A DNA stretch of 64,000 bases, from positions 11,036,192-11,100,191 of the forward strand of contig OY848917.1 of assembly GCA_963693285.1 (NCBI GenBank), in the 5' to 3' direction. The notes under the pieces were generated by a model. It was not told the origin of the DNA. It did not search any database and saw only the letters and a program-made list of their open reading frames with translations. Positions 1 to 12,700 of the stretch are shown piece after piece. Origin of the DNA: Xestospongia muta (lineage: Eukaryota; Porifera; Demospongiae; Haplosclerida; Petrosiidae). The translations under genes and the position numbers were made by a program. Numbering within the stretch: position 1 is the first letter of the stretch; every line of letters begins with the position of its first letter.

Positions 1-2700
1 GAGTTTTAACCTATTTAGACTACTTTATTAGTATATTTAATACATATAAACTTACTAAACTCTTTAGATCGGCTTATTTAACCAGTTTTCACAGTTAATT
101 TCTAATCTTTTTTAACTTTCAAAAAGCTCTAAACTCTTAATTTTAAAGTTTTAAACTATTTAGTCTACTTTATTAGTATATTTAAGACAGATAAACTTAC
201 TAAACTCTTTAGATCAGCTAATTTAACCAGTCTTCACAGTTAATTTCTAATCTTTTTTAACTTTCAAAGAGCTCTAAACTCTTTATTTTAGAGTTTTAAC
301 CTATTTAGACTACTTTATTAGTATATTTAAGACAGATAAACTTACTAAACTCTTTAGATCAGCTTATTTAACCAGTTTTCACAGTTAATTTCTAATCTTT
401 TTTGACTTACAAAAAGCTTTAAACATTTTGTTTTAGTCTTTTAACCTACTTCGACTACTTTATTAGTATATTTAAGACAGATAAACTTACTAAACTCTTT
501 AGATGAGCTTATTTAACCAGTTTTCACAGTTAATTTCTAATCTTTTTTAACTTTCAAAAAGCTCTAAACTCTTTATTTTAAAGTTTTAAACTATTTAGAC
601 TACTTTATTAGTATATTTAAGACAGATAAACTTACTAAACTCTTTAGATCGGCTTACTTAACCAGTTTTCACAGTTAATTTCTAATCTTTTTTAACTTTC
701 AAAAAGCTCTAAACTCTTTATTTTAAAGTTTTAAACGATTTAGACTACTTTATTAGTATATTTAAGACAGATAAACTTACTAAACTCTTTAGATCAGCTA
801 ATTTAACCAGTTTTCACAGTTAATTTCTAATCTTTTTTAACTTACAAAAAGCTCTAAACTCTTTATTTTAGAGTTTTAACCTATTTAGACTACTTTATTA
901 GTATATTTAAGACAGATAAACTTACTAAACTCTTTAGATTAGCTTATTTAACCAGTTTTCACAGTTAATTTCTAATCTTTTTTAACTTTCAAAAAGCTCT
1001 CAACTCTTTATTTTAGAGTTTCAACCTATTTAGACTACTTTATTAGTATATTTAAGACAGATAAACTTACTAAACTCTTTAGATCAGCTTATTTAACCAG
1101 TTTTCACAGTTAATTTCTAATCTTTTTTAACTTACAAAAAGCTTTAAACACTTTATTTTAGTCTTTTAGCCTATTTAGACTACTTTATTAGTATATTTAA
1201 AACAGATAAACTTACTAAACTCTTTAGATCAGCTTATTTAACCAGTTTTTACTGTTAAATTCTAATCTTTTTTAAGTTTCAGAAAGCTCTAAACTCTTTA
1301 TTTTAAAGTTTTAAACTATTTAGACTACTTTATTAGTATATTTAAGACAGATAAACTTATTAACTCTTTAGATCGGCTTATTTAACAAGTTTTCACAGTT
1401 AATTTCTAATCTTTTTTAACTTTCAAAAAGCTCTAAACTCTTTATTTTAAAGTTTTAAACTATTTAGTCTACTTTATTAGTATATTTAAGACAGATAAAC
1501 TTACTAAACTCTTTAGATCAGCTAATTTAACCAGTTTTCACCGTTAATTTCTAATCTTTTTTAACTTTCAAAAAGCTCTAAACTCTTTATTTTAGAGTTT
1601 TAACCTATTTAGACTACTTTATTAGTATATTTAAGACAGGTAATCTTACTAAACTCTTTAGATCAGCTTATTTAACCAGTTTTCACAGTTAATTTCTAAT
1701 CTTTTTTAAATTACAAAAAGCTTTAAACACTTTATTTTAGTCTTTTAACCTACTTCGACTACTTTATTAGTATATTTAAGACATATAAACTTACTAAACT
1801 CTTTAGATCAGCGGATTTAACCTGTTTTCACAGTTAATTTCTAATCTCTTTTAACTTTCAAAAAGCTCTAAACTCTTTATTTTAGTGTTTTAAGCTATTT
1901 AGACTACTTTATTAGTATATTTATGACAGATAAACTTACTAAACTCTATAAATCAGCTTATTTAACCAGTTTCCACAGTTAATTTCTAATCTTTTTTAAC
2001 TTTCAAAAAGCTCTAAACTCTTTATTTTAGAGTTTTAACCTATTTAGACTACTTTATTAGTATATTTAATACATATAAACTTACTAAACTCTTTAGATCG
2101 GCTTATTTAACCAGTTTTCACAGTTAATTTCTAATCTTTTTTAACTTTCAAAAAGCTCTAAACTCTTAATTTTAAAGTTTTAAACTATTTAGTCTACTTT
2201 ATTAGTATATTTAAGACAGATAAACTTACTAAACTCTTTAGATCAGCTAATTTAACCAGTCTTCACAGTTAATTTCTAATCTTTTTTAACTTTCAAAGAG
2301 CTCTAAACTCTTTATTTTAGAGTTTTAACCTATTTAGACTACTTTATTAGTATATTTAAGACAGATAAACTTACTAAACTCTTTAGATCAGCTTATTTAA
2401 CCAGTTTTCACAGTTAATTTCTAATCTTTTTTGACTTACAAAAAGCTTTAAACATTTTGTTTTAGTCTTTTAACCTACTTCGACTACTTTATTAGTATAT
2501 TTAAGACAGATAAACTTACTAAACTCTTTAGATGAGCTTATTTAACCAGTTTTCACAGTTAATTTCTAATCTTTTTTAACTTTCAAAAAGCTCTAAACTC
2601 TTTATTTTAGAGTTTTAACCTATTTAGACTACTTTATTAGTATATTTAAGACATATGAACTTACTAAACTCTTTAGATCAGCTTATTTAACCTGTTTTCA
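1..2700. repeat. Partial 14-mer HOR, offset 2,029 bp
   Basis: About 600 bp at the window start recur almost unchanged at 2,030-2,630. Shared rare variants include TTTAATACATATAAAC at 37 and its partner near 2,066, a TTTAGTCTAC monomer at 158 and 2,187, and an AAACATTTTG monomer near 421 and 2,450. The offset of 2,029 bp equals 14 monomers. A related TTTAGTCTAC monomer also occurs at ~1,455, 1,304 bp (9 monomers) after the first. The two copies part near 580 and 2,610, where the TTTAAAGTTTTAAAC and TTTAGAGTTTTAACC types differ. The first copy is cut by the window edge, so the HOR probably continues to the left. Confidence 0.85.
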
Positions 2701-3779
2701 CAGTTAATTTCTAATCTTTTTTAACTTAAAAAATGCTTTAAACACTTTATTTTAGCTTTTAACCTATTTAGACTACTTTATTAGTATATTTAAGACAGAT
2801 AAACTTACTAAACTCTTTAGATCAGCTTATTTAACCAGTTTTCACAGTTAATTTCTAATCTTTTATAACTTTCAAAAAGCTCTAAACTCTTTATTTTAGA
2901 GTTTTAACCTATTTAGACTACTTTATTAGTATATTTAAGACAGATAAACTTACTAAACTCTTTAGATCAGCTTATTTAACCAGTTTTCACAGTTAATTTT
3001 TAATCATTTTAACTTTCAAAAAGCTCTAAACTCTTTATTTTAGAGTTTTAACCTATTTAGACTACTTTATTAGTATATTTAAGACAGATAAACTTACTAA
3101 ACTCTTTAGATCAGCTTATTTAACCAGTTTTGACAGTTAATTTCTAATCTTTTTTAACTTTCAAAAAACTCTAAACTCCTTATTTTAGAGTTTTAACCTA
3201 TTTAGACTACTTTATTAGTATATTTAAGACAGATAAACTTACTAAACTCTTTAGATCAGCTTATTTAACCAGTTTTCACAGTTAATTTCTAATCTTTTTT
3301 AACTTAAAAAAAGCTTTAAACACTTTATTTTAGTCTTTTAACCTATTTAGACTACTTTCTTAGTATATTTAATAGAGATAAACTTAGTAAACTCTTTAGA
3401 TTAGCTTATTTAACCAGTTTTCACAGTTAAATTCTAATCTTTTTAACTTTCAAAAAACTCTAAACTCTTTATTTTAAAGTTTTAAACTATTTAGACTACT
3501 TTATTAGTATATTTAAGACAGATAAAGTTACAAACTCTTTAGATCAGCTTATTTAACCAGTTTTTACAGTTAATTTCTAATCTCTTTTAACTTTCAAATA
3601 GCTCTAAACACTTTATTTTAGTCTTTTAACCTATTTCGACTACTTTATTAGTATATTTAAAACAGATAAATTTAGTAAACTCTTTAGATCAGCTTATTTA
3701 ACCAGTTTTCACAGTTAAATTTTAATCTTTTTTAACTTTCAAAAAGCTCTAAACTCTTTATTTTAAAGTTTTAAACTAT

Positions 3780-3799
3780 TATACCAATTTATTGGTATA
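3780..3799. other. 20-bp near-perfect palindrome in a shortened monomer
   Basis: Nine-base arms (TATACCAAT and ATTGGTATA) flank a two-base TT centre. The monomer has lost a few bases of TTTAGACTAC and reads ACTATTATACC instead. The corresponding monomers at ~7,829 and ~10,865 have TATACCACTTTATTGGTATA, one arm mismatch. The form therefore spread with the left HOR and only this copy has the full symmetry. It could extrude as a small cruciform, but no function is shown. Confidence 0.8.
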
Positions 3800-4487
3800 T
3801 TTAGGACAGATAAACTTACTAAACTCTTTAGATCAGTTTATTTAACCAGTTTTTACAGTTAAATTCTAATCTTTTTAAACTTTCAAAGAGCTCTAAACTC
3901 TTTATTTTAGAGTTTTAACCTAGTTAGACTACTTTATTAGTATATTTAAGACAGATAAACTTACTAAACTCTTTAAATCAGCTTATTTAACCAGTTTTAA
4001 CAGTTAATTTCTAATCTTTTTTAACTTACAAAAAGCTTAAAGCACTTTATTTTAGTCTTTTAACATACTTCGACTACTTTATTAGTATATTTAATACAGA
4101 TAAACTTACTAAACTCTTTAGATCAGCTTATTTAACCAGTATTCACAGTTAATTTCTAATCTTTTTTAACTTTCAAAAAGCTCTAAACTCTTTATTTTAG
4201 AGTTTTAACCGATTTAGACTACTTTATTAGTATATCTAAGACAGATAAACTTACTAAACTCTTTAGATCAGCTTATTTAACCAGTTTACACAGTTGATTT
4301 CTAATCTTTTTTAACTTACAAAAAGCTTTAAACAATTTATTTTAGTCTTTTAACCTACTTCGACTACTTTATTAGTATATTTAAGACAGATAAACTTACT
4401 AAACTCTTTAGATCAGCTTATTTAACCAGTATTCACAGTTAATTTCTAATCTTTTTTAACTTTCAAAAAGCTCTGAACTCTTTATTT

Positions 4488-4632
4488 AGAGTTTTAAGCT
4501 ATTTAGACTACTTTATTAGTATATTTAAGACAGATAAACTTACTAAACTCTTTAGATCAGCTTATTTAACCAGTTTTCACAGTTAATTTCTAATCTTTTT
4601 TAACTTTCAAAAAGCTCTAAACTCTTTATTTT
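4488..4632 (+). repeat. Representative consensus-like monomer (145 bp)
   Basis: This monomer shows the basic unit and differs from my by-eye left-zone consensus at one place (AAGCT for AACCT near its start). Landmarks in order are: AGAGTTTTAA at 1-10; CTACTTTATTAGTATATTTA at about 21-40; the dyad CTAAACTCTTTAG at 56-68; GATCAGCTTATTTAACCAG at about 68-86; TTTTCACAGTTAATTTC in the nineties to about 103; a T6 tract at about 109-114; an A5 tract at about 122-126; and AGCTCTAAACTCTTTATTTT to the end. The length is close to the DNA wrapped on a nucleosome core, a common property of centromeric satellites (family knowledge, not shown here). The consensus contains no CpG. Confidence 0.95.
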
Positions 4633-4638
4633 AGAGTT
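4494..4638 (+). repeat. Two diverged ~72-bp half-units inside the monomer
   Basis: With the monomer phased at TTAACC, its two halves align. Half 1 is about 4494-4565 and half 2 about 4566-4638. Both start with TTAACC; both carry CTAAACTCTTTA near their 3' part (consensus 56-67 and 130-141); and between these lie matching T-rich and TAAT-like blocks in the same order. A hand alignment with a one-base length difference gives roughly half of positions identical. That is more than I would expect by chance even at this base composition, chiefly because of the 12-bp exact match and the co-linear TTAACC. The simplest reading is that today's 145-bp monomer arose as a dimer of a ~72-bp ancestor whose halves then diverged. 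A computed alignment score against shuffled controls would settle it. Confidence 0.7.
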
Positions 4639-6749
4639 TTAACCTATTTAGACTACTTTATTAGTATATTTAAGACATATAACCTTACTAAACTCTTTAG
4701 ATCAGCTTATTTAACCTGTTTTCACAGTTAATTTCTAATCTTTTTAACTTAAAAAAAGCTTTAAACACTTTATTTTAGAGTTTTAACCTATTTAGACTAC
4801 TTTGTTAGTATATTTAAGAGAGATAAACTTACTAAAATCTTTAGATCAGCTAATTTCACCAGTTTTCACAGTTAATTTCTAATCTTTTTTAACTTTCAAA
4901 AAGCTCTAAACTCTTTATTTTAGAGTTTTAACCTATTTAGACTACATTATTAGTATATTTAAGACAGATAAACTTACTAAACTCTTTAGATCAGCTTATT
5001 TAACCAGTTTTCACAGTTAATTTTTAATCATTTTAACTTTCAAAAAGCTCTAAACTCTTTATTTTAGTCTTTTAACCTATTTAGACTACTTTATTAGTAT
5101 ATTTAATACAGATAAACTTACTAAACTCTTTAGATCAGCTTATTTAACCAGTTTTCACAGTTAATTTTTAATCATTTTAACTTTCAAAAAGCTCTAAACT
5201 CTTTATTTTAGTCTTTTAACCTATTTTGACTACATTATTAGTATATTTAAGACAGATAAACTTACTAAACTCTTTAGATCAGCTTATTTAACCAGTTTTC
5301 ACAGTTAAATTCTAATCTTTTTAACTTTCAAAAAACTCTAAACTCTTTATTTTAAAGTTTTAAACTATTTAGACCACTTTATTAGTATATTTAAGACAGA
5401 TAAACTTACTAAACTCTTTAGATCAGCTTATTTAAACAGTTTTCACAGTTAATTTCTAATCTCTTTTAACTTTCAAAAAGCTCTAAACACTTTATTTTAG
5501 TCTTTTAACCTATTTCGACTACTTTATTAGTATATTTAAAACAGATAAACTTACTAAACTCTTTAGATCAGCTTATTTAACCAGTTTTCACAGTTAATTT
5601 CTAATCTTTTTTAACTTAAAAAAAGCTTTAAACACTTTATTTTAGTCTTTTAACCTATTTAGACTACTTTGTTAGAATATTTAAAAGAGATAAACTTACT
5701 AAACTCTTTAGATCAGCTTATTTAACCAGTTTTCACAGTTAATTTCTAATCTCTTTTAACTTTCAAAAAGCTCTAAACTCTTTATTTGAGAGTTTTAACC
5801 TATTTAGACTACTTTATTAGTATATTTAAGACAGAGAAACTTACTAAACTCTTTAGATCAGCTTATTTAACCAGTTTTGACAGTTAATTTTTAATCTTTT
5901 TTAACTTTCAAAAAGCTCTAACGTCTTTATTTTAGAGTTTTAACCTATTTAGACTACTTTATTAGTATATTTAAGACAGATAAACTTACTAAACTCTTTA
6001 GACCAGCTTATTTAACCAGTTTTCACAGTTAATTTCTAATCTTTTTTAACTTACAAAAAGCTTTAAACACTTTATTTTAGTCTTTTAACCTATTTTGACT
6101 ACTTTATTAGTATATTTAATACAGATAAACTTACTAAACTCTTTAGATCAGCTTATTTAACCAGTTTTCACAGTTAAATTCTAATCTTTTTAACTTTCAA
6201 AAAACTCTAAACTCTTTATTTTAAAGTTTTAAACTATTTAGACTACTTTATTAGTATATTTAAGACAGATAAACTTACTAAACTCTTTAGATCAGCTTAT
6301 TTAACCAGTTTTCACAGTTAATTTCTAATCTCTTTTAACTTTCAAAAAGCTCTAAACACTTTATTTTAGTCTTTTAACCTATTTCGACTACATTATTAGT
6401 ATATTTAAAAGAAATAAACTTACTAAACTCTTTAGATCAGCTTATTTAACCAGTTTTCACAGTTAATTTCTAATCTTTTTTTACTTAAAAAAAACTTTAA
6501 ACAATTTATTTTAGTCTTTTAACCTATTTAGACTACTTTGTTAGAATATTTAAAAGAGATAAACTTACTAAACTCTTTAGATCAGCTTATTTAACCAGTT
6601 TTCACAGTTAATTTCTAATCTCTTTTAACTTTCAAAAAGCTCTAAACTCTTTATTTTAGAGTTTTAACCTATTTATACTACTTTATTAGTATATTTAAGA
6701 CAGATAAACTTACTAAACTCTTTAGATCAGCTTATTTAACCTCATTTCA

Positions 6750-9700
6750 CAGTTAATTTCTAATCTTTTTTAACTTAAAAAATGCTTTAAACACTTTATT
6801 TTAGCTTTTAACCTATTTAGACTACTTTATTAGTATATTTAAGACAGATAAACTTACTAAACTCTTTAGATCAGCTTATTTAACCAGTTTTCACAGTTAA
6901 TTTCTAATCTTTTATAACTTTCAAAAAGCTCTAAACTCTTTATTTTAGAGTTTTAACCTATTTAGACTACTTTATTAGTATATTTAAGACAGATAAACTT
7001 ACTAAACTCTTTAGATCAGCTTATTTAACCAGTTTTCACAGTTAATTTTTAATCATTTTAACTTTCAAAAAGCTCTCAACTCTTTATTTTAGAGTTTTAA
7101 CCTATTTAGACTACTTTATTAGTATATTTAAGACAGATAAACTTACTAAACTCTTTAGATCAGCTTATTTAACCAGTTTTCACAGTTAATTTCTAATCTT
7201 TTTTAACTTTCAAAAAACTCTAAACTCCTTATTTTAGAGTTTTAACCTATTTAGACTACTTTATTAGTATATTTAAGACAGATAAACTTACTAAACTCTT
7301 TAGATCAGCTTATTTAACCAGTTTTCACAGTTAATTTCTAATCTTTTTTAACTTACAAAAAGCTTTAAACACTTTATTTTAGTCTTTTAACCTATTTAGA
7401 CTACTTTCTTAGTATATTTAATAGAGATAAACTTAGTAAACTCTTTAGATTAGCTTATTTAACCAGTTTTCACAGTTAAATTCTAATCTTTTTAACTTTC
7501 AAAAAACTCTAAACTCTTTATTTTAAAGTTTTAAACTATTTAGACTACTTTATTAGTATATTTAAGACAGATAAAGTTACAAACTCTTTAGATCAGCTTA
7601 TTTAACCAGTTTTTACAGTTAATTTCTAATCTCTTTTAACTTTCAAATAGCTCTAAACACTTTATTTTAGTCTTTTAACCTATTTCGACTACTTTATTAG
7701 TATATTTAAAACAGATAAATTTAGTAAACTCTTTAGATCAGCTTATTTAACCAGTTTTCACAGTTAAATTTTAATCTTTTTTAACTTTCAAAAAGCTCTA
7801 AACTCTTTATTTTAAAATTTTAAACTATTATACCACTTTATTGGTATATTTAGGACAGATAAACTTACTAAACTCTTTAGATCAGTTTATTTAACCAGTT
7901 TTTACAGTTAAATTCTAATCTTTTTAAACTTTCAAAGAGCTCTAAACTCTTTATTTTAGAGTTTTAACCTAGTTAGACTACTTTATTAGTATATTTAAGA
8001 CAGATAAACTTACTAAACTCTTTAAATCAGCTTATTTAACCAGTTTTAACAGTTAATTTCTAATCATTTTAACTTTCAAAAAGCTCTAAACTCTTTATTT
8101 TAGTCTTTTAACCTATTTTGACTACTTTATTAGTATATTTAATACAGATAAACTTACTAAACTCTTTAGATCAGCTTATTTAACCAGTTTTCACAGTTAA
8201 TTTTTAATCATTTTAACTTTCAAAAAGCTCTAAACTCTTTATTTTAGTCTTTTAACCTATTTTGACTACATTATTAGTATATTTAAGACAGATAAACTTA
8301 CTAAACTCTTTAGATCAGCTTATTTAACCAGTTTTCACAGTTAAATTCTAATCTTTTTAACTTTCAAAAAACTCTAAACTCTTTATTTTAAAGTTTTAAA
8401 CTATTTAGACCACTTTATTAGTATATTTAAGACAGATAAACTTACTAAACTCTTTAGATCAGCTTATTTAAACAGTTTTCACAGTTAATTTCTAATCTCT
8501 TTTAACTTTCAAAAAGCTCTAAACACTTTATTTTAGTCTTTTAACCTATTTCGACTACTTTATTAGTATATTTAAAACAGATAAACTTACTAAACTCTTT
8601 AGATCAGCTTATTTAACCAGTTTTCACAGTTAATTTCTAATCTTTTTTAACTTAAAAAAAGCTTTAAACACTTTATTTTAGTCTTTTAACCTATTTAGAC
8701 TACTTTATTAGTATATTTAAAACAGATAAACTTACTAAACTCTTTAGATCAGCTTATTTAACCAGTTTTCACAGTTAATTTCTAATCTCTTTTAACTTTC
8801 AAAAAGCTCTAAACTCTTTATTTGAGAGTTTTAACCTATTTAGACTACTTTATTAGTATATTTAAGACAGAGAAACTTACTAAACTCTTTAGATCAGCTT
8901 ATTTAACCAGTTTTGACAGTTAATTTTTAATCTTTTTTAACTTTCAAAAAGCTCTAACGTCTTTATTTTAGAGTTTTAACCTATTTAGACTACTTTATTA
9001 GTATATTTAAGACAGATAAACTTACTAAACTCTTTAGACCAGCTTATTTAACCAGTTTTCACAGTTAATTTCTAATCTTTTTTAACTTACAAAAAGCTTT
9101 AAACACTTTATTTTAGTCTTTTAACCTATTTTGACTACTTTATTAGTATATTTAATACAGATAAACTTACTAAACTCTTTAGATCAGCTTATTTAACCAG
9201 TTTTCACAGTTAAATTCTAATCTTTTTAACTTTCAAAAAACTCTAAACTCTTTATTTTAAAGTTTTAAACTATTTAGACTACTTTATTAGTATATTTAAG
9301 ACAGATAAACTTACTAAACTCTTTAGATCAGCTTATTTAACCAGTTTTCACAGTTAATTTCTAATCTCTTTTAACTTTCAAAAAGCTCTAAACACTTTAT
9401 TTTAGTCTTTTAACCTATTTCGACTACATTATTAGTATATTTAAAACAGATAAACTTACTAAACTCTTTAGATCAGCTTATTTAACCAGTTTTCACAGTT
9501 AATTTCTAATCTTTTTTTACTTAAAAAAAACTTTAAACAATTTATTTTAGTCTTTTAACCTATTTAGACTACTTTGTTAGAATATTTAAAAGAGATAAAC
9601 TTACTAAACTCTTTAGATCAGCTTATTTAACCAGTTTTCACAGTTAATTTCTAATCTCTTTTAACTTTCAAAAAGCTCTAAACTCTTTATTTTAGAGTTT

Positions 9701-9785
9701 TAACCTATTTATACTACTTTATTAGTATATTTAAGACAGATAAACTTACTAAACTCTTTAGATCAGCTTATTTAACCTCATTTCA
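6750..9785. repeat. Left HOR, copy 2 (21 monomers, 3,036 bp)
   Basis: This copy repeats the left HOR at an offset of 4,049 bp for its first part (2,721 to 6,770; 3,782 to 7,831) and 3,036 bp for its last part (5,671 to 8,707; 6,540 to 9,576). The difference of 1,013 bp shows that seven monomers present in copy 1 are absent. The junction lies near 8,064, where sequence matching ~4,018 runs straight into sequence matching ~5,030 with the 145-bp register kept. At 8,707 this copy has TTAGTATATTTAAAACAG where copy 1 has the GTTAGAATATTTAAAAGAG variant. Its end shares TTATTTAACCTCATTTCAC with the end of copy 1. Confidence 0.88.
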
Positions 9786-12700
9786 CAGTTAATTTCTAAT
9801 CTTTTTTAACTTAAAAAATGCTTTAAACACTTTATTTTAGCTTTTAACCTATTTAGACTACTTTATTAGTATATTTAAGACAGATAAACTTACTAAACTC
9901 TTTAGATCAGCTTATTTAACCAGTTTTCACAGTTAATTTCTAATCTTTTATAACTTTCAAAAAGCTCTAAACTCTTTATTTTAGAGTTTTAACCTATTTA
10001 GACTACTTTATTAGTATATTTAAGACAGATAAACTTACTAAACTCTTTAGATCAGCTTATTTAACCAGTTTTCACAGTTAATTTTTAATCATTTTAACTT
10101 TCAAAAAGCTCTAAACTCTTTATTTTAGAGTTTTAACCTATTTAGACTACTTTATTAGTATATTTAAGACAGATAAACTTACTAAACTCTTTAGATCAGC
10201 TTATTTAACCAGTTTTCACAGTTAATTTCTAATCTTTTTTAACTTTCAAAAAACTCTAAACTCCTTATTTTAGAGTTTTAACCTATTTAGACTACTTTAT
10301 TAGTATATTTAAGACAGATAAACTTACTAAACTCTTTAGATCAGCTTATTTAACCAGTTTTCACAGTTAATTTCTAATCTTTTTTAACTTACAAAAAGCT
10401 TTAAACACTTTATTTTAGTCTTTTAACCTATTTAGACTACTTTCTTAGTATATTTAATAGAGATAAACTTAGTAAACTCTTTAGATTAGCTTATTTAACC
10501 AGTTTTCACAGTTAAATTCTAATCTTTTTAACTTTCAAAAAACTCTAAACTCTTTATTTTAAAGTTTTAAACTATTTAGACTACTTTATTAGTATATTTA
10601 AGACAGATAAAGTTACAAACTCTTTAGATCAGCTTATTTAACCAGTTTTTACAGTTAATTTCTAATCTCTTTTAACTTTCAAATAGCTCTAAACACTTTA
10701 TTTTAGTCTTTTAACCTATTTCGACTACTTTATTAGTATATTTAAAACAGATAAATTTAGTAAACTCTTTAGATCAGCTTATTTAACCAGTTTTCACAGT
10801 TAAATTTTAATCTTTTTTAACTTTCAAAAAGCTCTAAACTCTTTATTTTAAAATTTTAAACTATTATACCACTTTATTGGTATATTTAGGACAGATAAAC
10901 TTACTAAACTCTTTAGATCAGTTTATTTAACCAGTTTTTACAGTTAAATTCTAATCTTTTTAAACTTTCAAAGAGCTCTAAACTCTTTATTTTAGAGTTT
11001 TAACCTAGTTAGACTACTTTATTAGTATATTTAAGACAGATAAACTTACTAAACTCTTTAAATCAGCTTATTTAACCAGTTTTAACAGTTAATTTCTAAT
11101 CTTTTTTAACTTACAAAAAGCTTAAAGCACTTTATTTTAGTCTTTTAACATACTTCGACTACTTTATTAGTATATTTAATACAGATAAACTTACTAAACT
11201 CTTTAGATCAGCTTATTTAACCAGTATTCACAGTTAATTTCTAATCTTTTTTAACTTTCAAAAAGCTCTAAACTCTTTATTTTAGAGTTTTAACCGATTT
11301 AGACTACTTTATTAGTATATCTAAGACAGATAAACTTACTAAACTCTTTAGATCAGCTTATTTAACCAGTTTACACAGTTGATTTCTAATCTTTTTTAAC
11401 TTACTAAAAGCTTTAAACAATTTATTTTAGTCTTTTAACCTACTTCGACTACTTTATTAGTATATTTAAGACAGATAAACTTACTAAACTCTTTAGATCA
11501 GCTTATTTAACCAGTATTCACAGTTAATTTCTAATCTTTTTTAACTTTCAAAAAGCTCTGAACTCTTTATTTAGAGTTTTAAGCTATTTAGACTACTTTA
11601 TTAGTATATTTAAGACAGATAAACTTACTAAACTCTTTAGATCAGCTTATTTAACCAGTTTTCACAGTTAATTTCTAATCTTTTTTAACTTTCAAAAAGC
11701 TCTAAACTCTTTATTTTAGAGTTTTAACCTTTTTAGACTACTTTATTAGTATATTTAAGACATATAACCTTACTAAACTCTTTAGATCAGCTTATTTAAC
11801 CTGTTTTCACAGTTAATTTCTAATCTTTTTCACTTAAAAAAAGCTTTAAACACTTTATTTTAGAGTTTTAACCTATTTAGACTACTTTGTTAGTATATTT
11901 AAGAGAGATAAACTTACTAAAATCTTTAGATCAGCTAATTTCACCAGTTTTCACAGTTAATTTCTAATCTTTTTTAACTTTCAAAAAGCTCTAAACTCTT
12001 TATTTTAGAGTTTTAACCTATTTAGACTACATTATTAGTATATTTAAGACAGATAAACTTACTAAACTCTTTAGATCAGCTTATTTAACCAGTTTTCACA
12101 GTTAATTTTTAATCATTTTAACTTTCAAAAAGCTCTAAACTCTTTATTTTAGTCTTTTAACCTATTTTGACTACTTTATTAGTATATTTAATACAGATAA
12201 ACTTACTAAACTCTTTAGATCAGCTTATTTAACCAGTTTTCACAGTTAAATTCTAATCTTTTTAACTTTCAAAAAACTCTAAACTCTTTATTTTAAAGTT
12301 TTAAACTATTTAGACCACTTTATTAGTATATTTAAGACAGATAAACTTACTAAACTCTTTAGATCAGCTTATTTAAACAGTTTTCACAGTTAATTTCTAA
12401 TCTCTTTTAACTTTCAAAAAGCTCTAAACACTTTATTTTAGTCTTTTAACCTATTTCGACTACTTTATTAGTATATTTAAAACAGATAAACTTACTAAAC
12501 TCTTTAGATCAGCTTATTTAACCAGTTTTCACAGTTAATTTCTAATCTTTTTTAACTTAAAAAAAGCTTTAAACACTTTATTTTAGTCTTTTAACCTATT
12601 TAGACTACTTTGTTAGAATATTTAAAAGAGATAAACTTACTAAACTCTTTAGATCAGCTTATTTAACCAGTTTTCACAGTTAAATTCTAATCTCTTTTAA

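Larger units (their letters stand above)
2700..6750. repeat. Left HOR, copy 1 (28 monomers, 4,049 bp)
   Basis: This is the longest of three copies of one higher-order repeat. Diagnostic monomers in order are: the ACTTAAAAAATGC form at 2,721; a CTTTCTTAGTATATTTAATAG monomer near 3,356; a shortened TATACC...TTGGTATA monomer at 3,780; a CTTAAAGCAC monomer near 4,035; and two CTTTGTTAGAATATTTAAAAG monomers at 5,671 and 6,540, which are 869 bp (6 monomers) apart. The first of these markers returns at 6,770, 4,049 bp later. This copy is the most complete, so the others are best described as losses from it, although gains here cannot be excluded. Confidence 0.88.
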
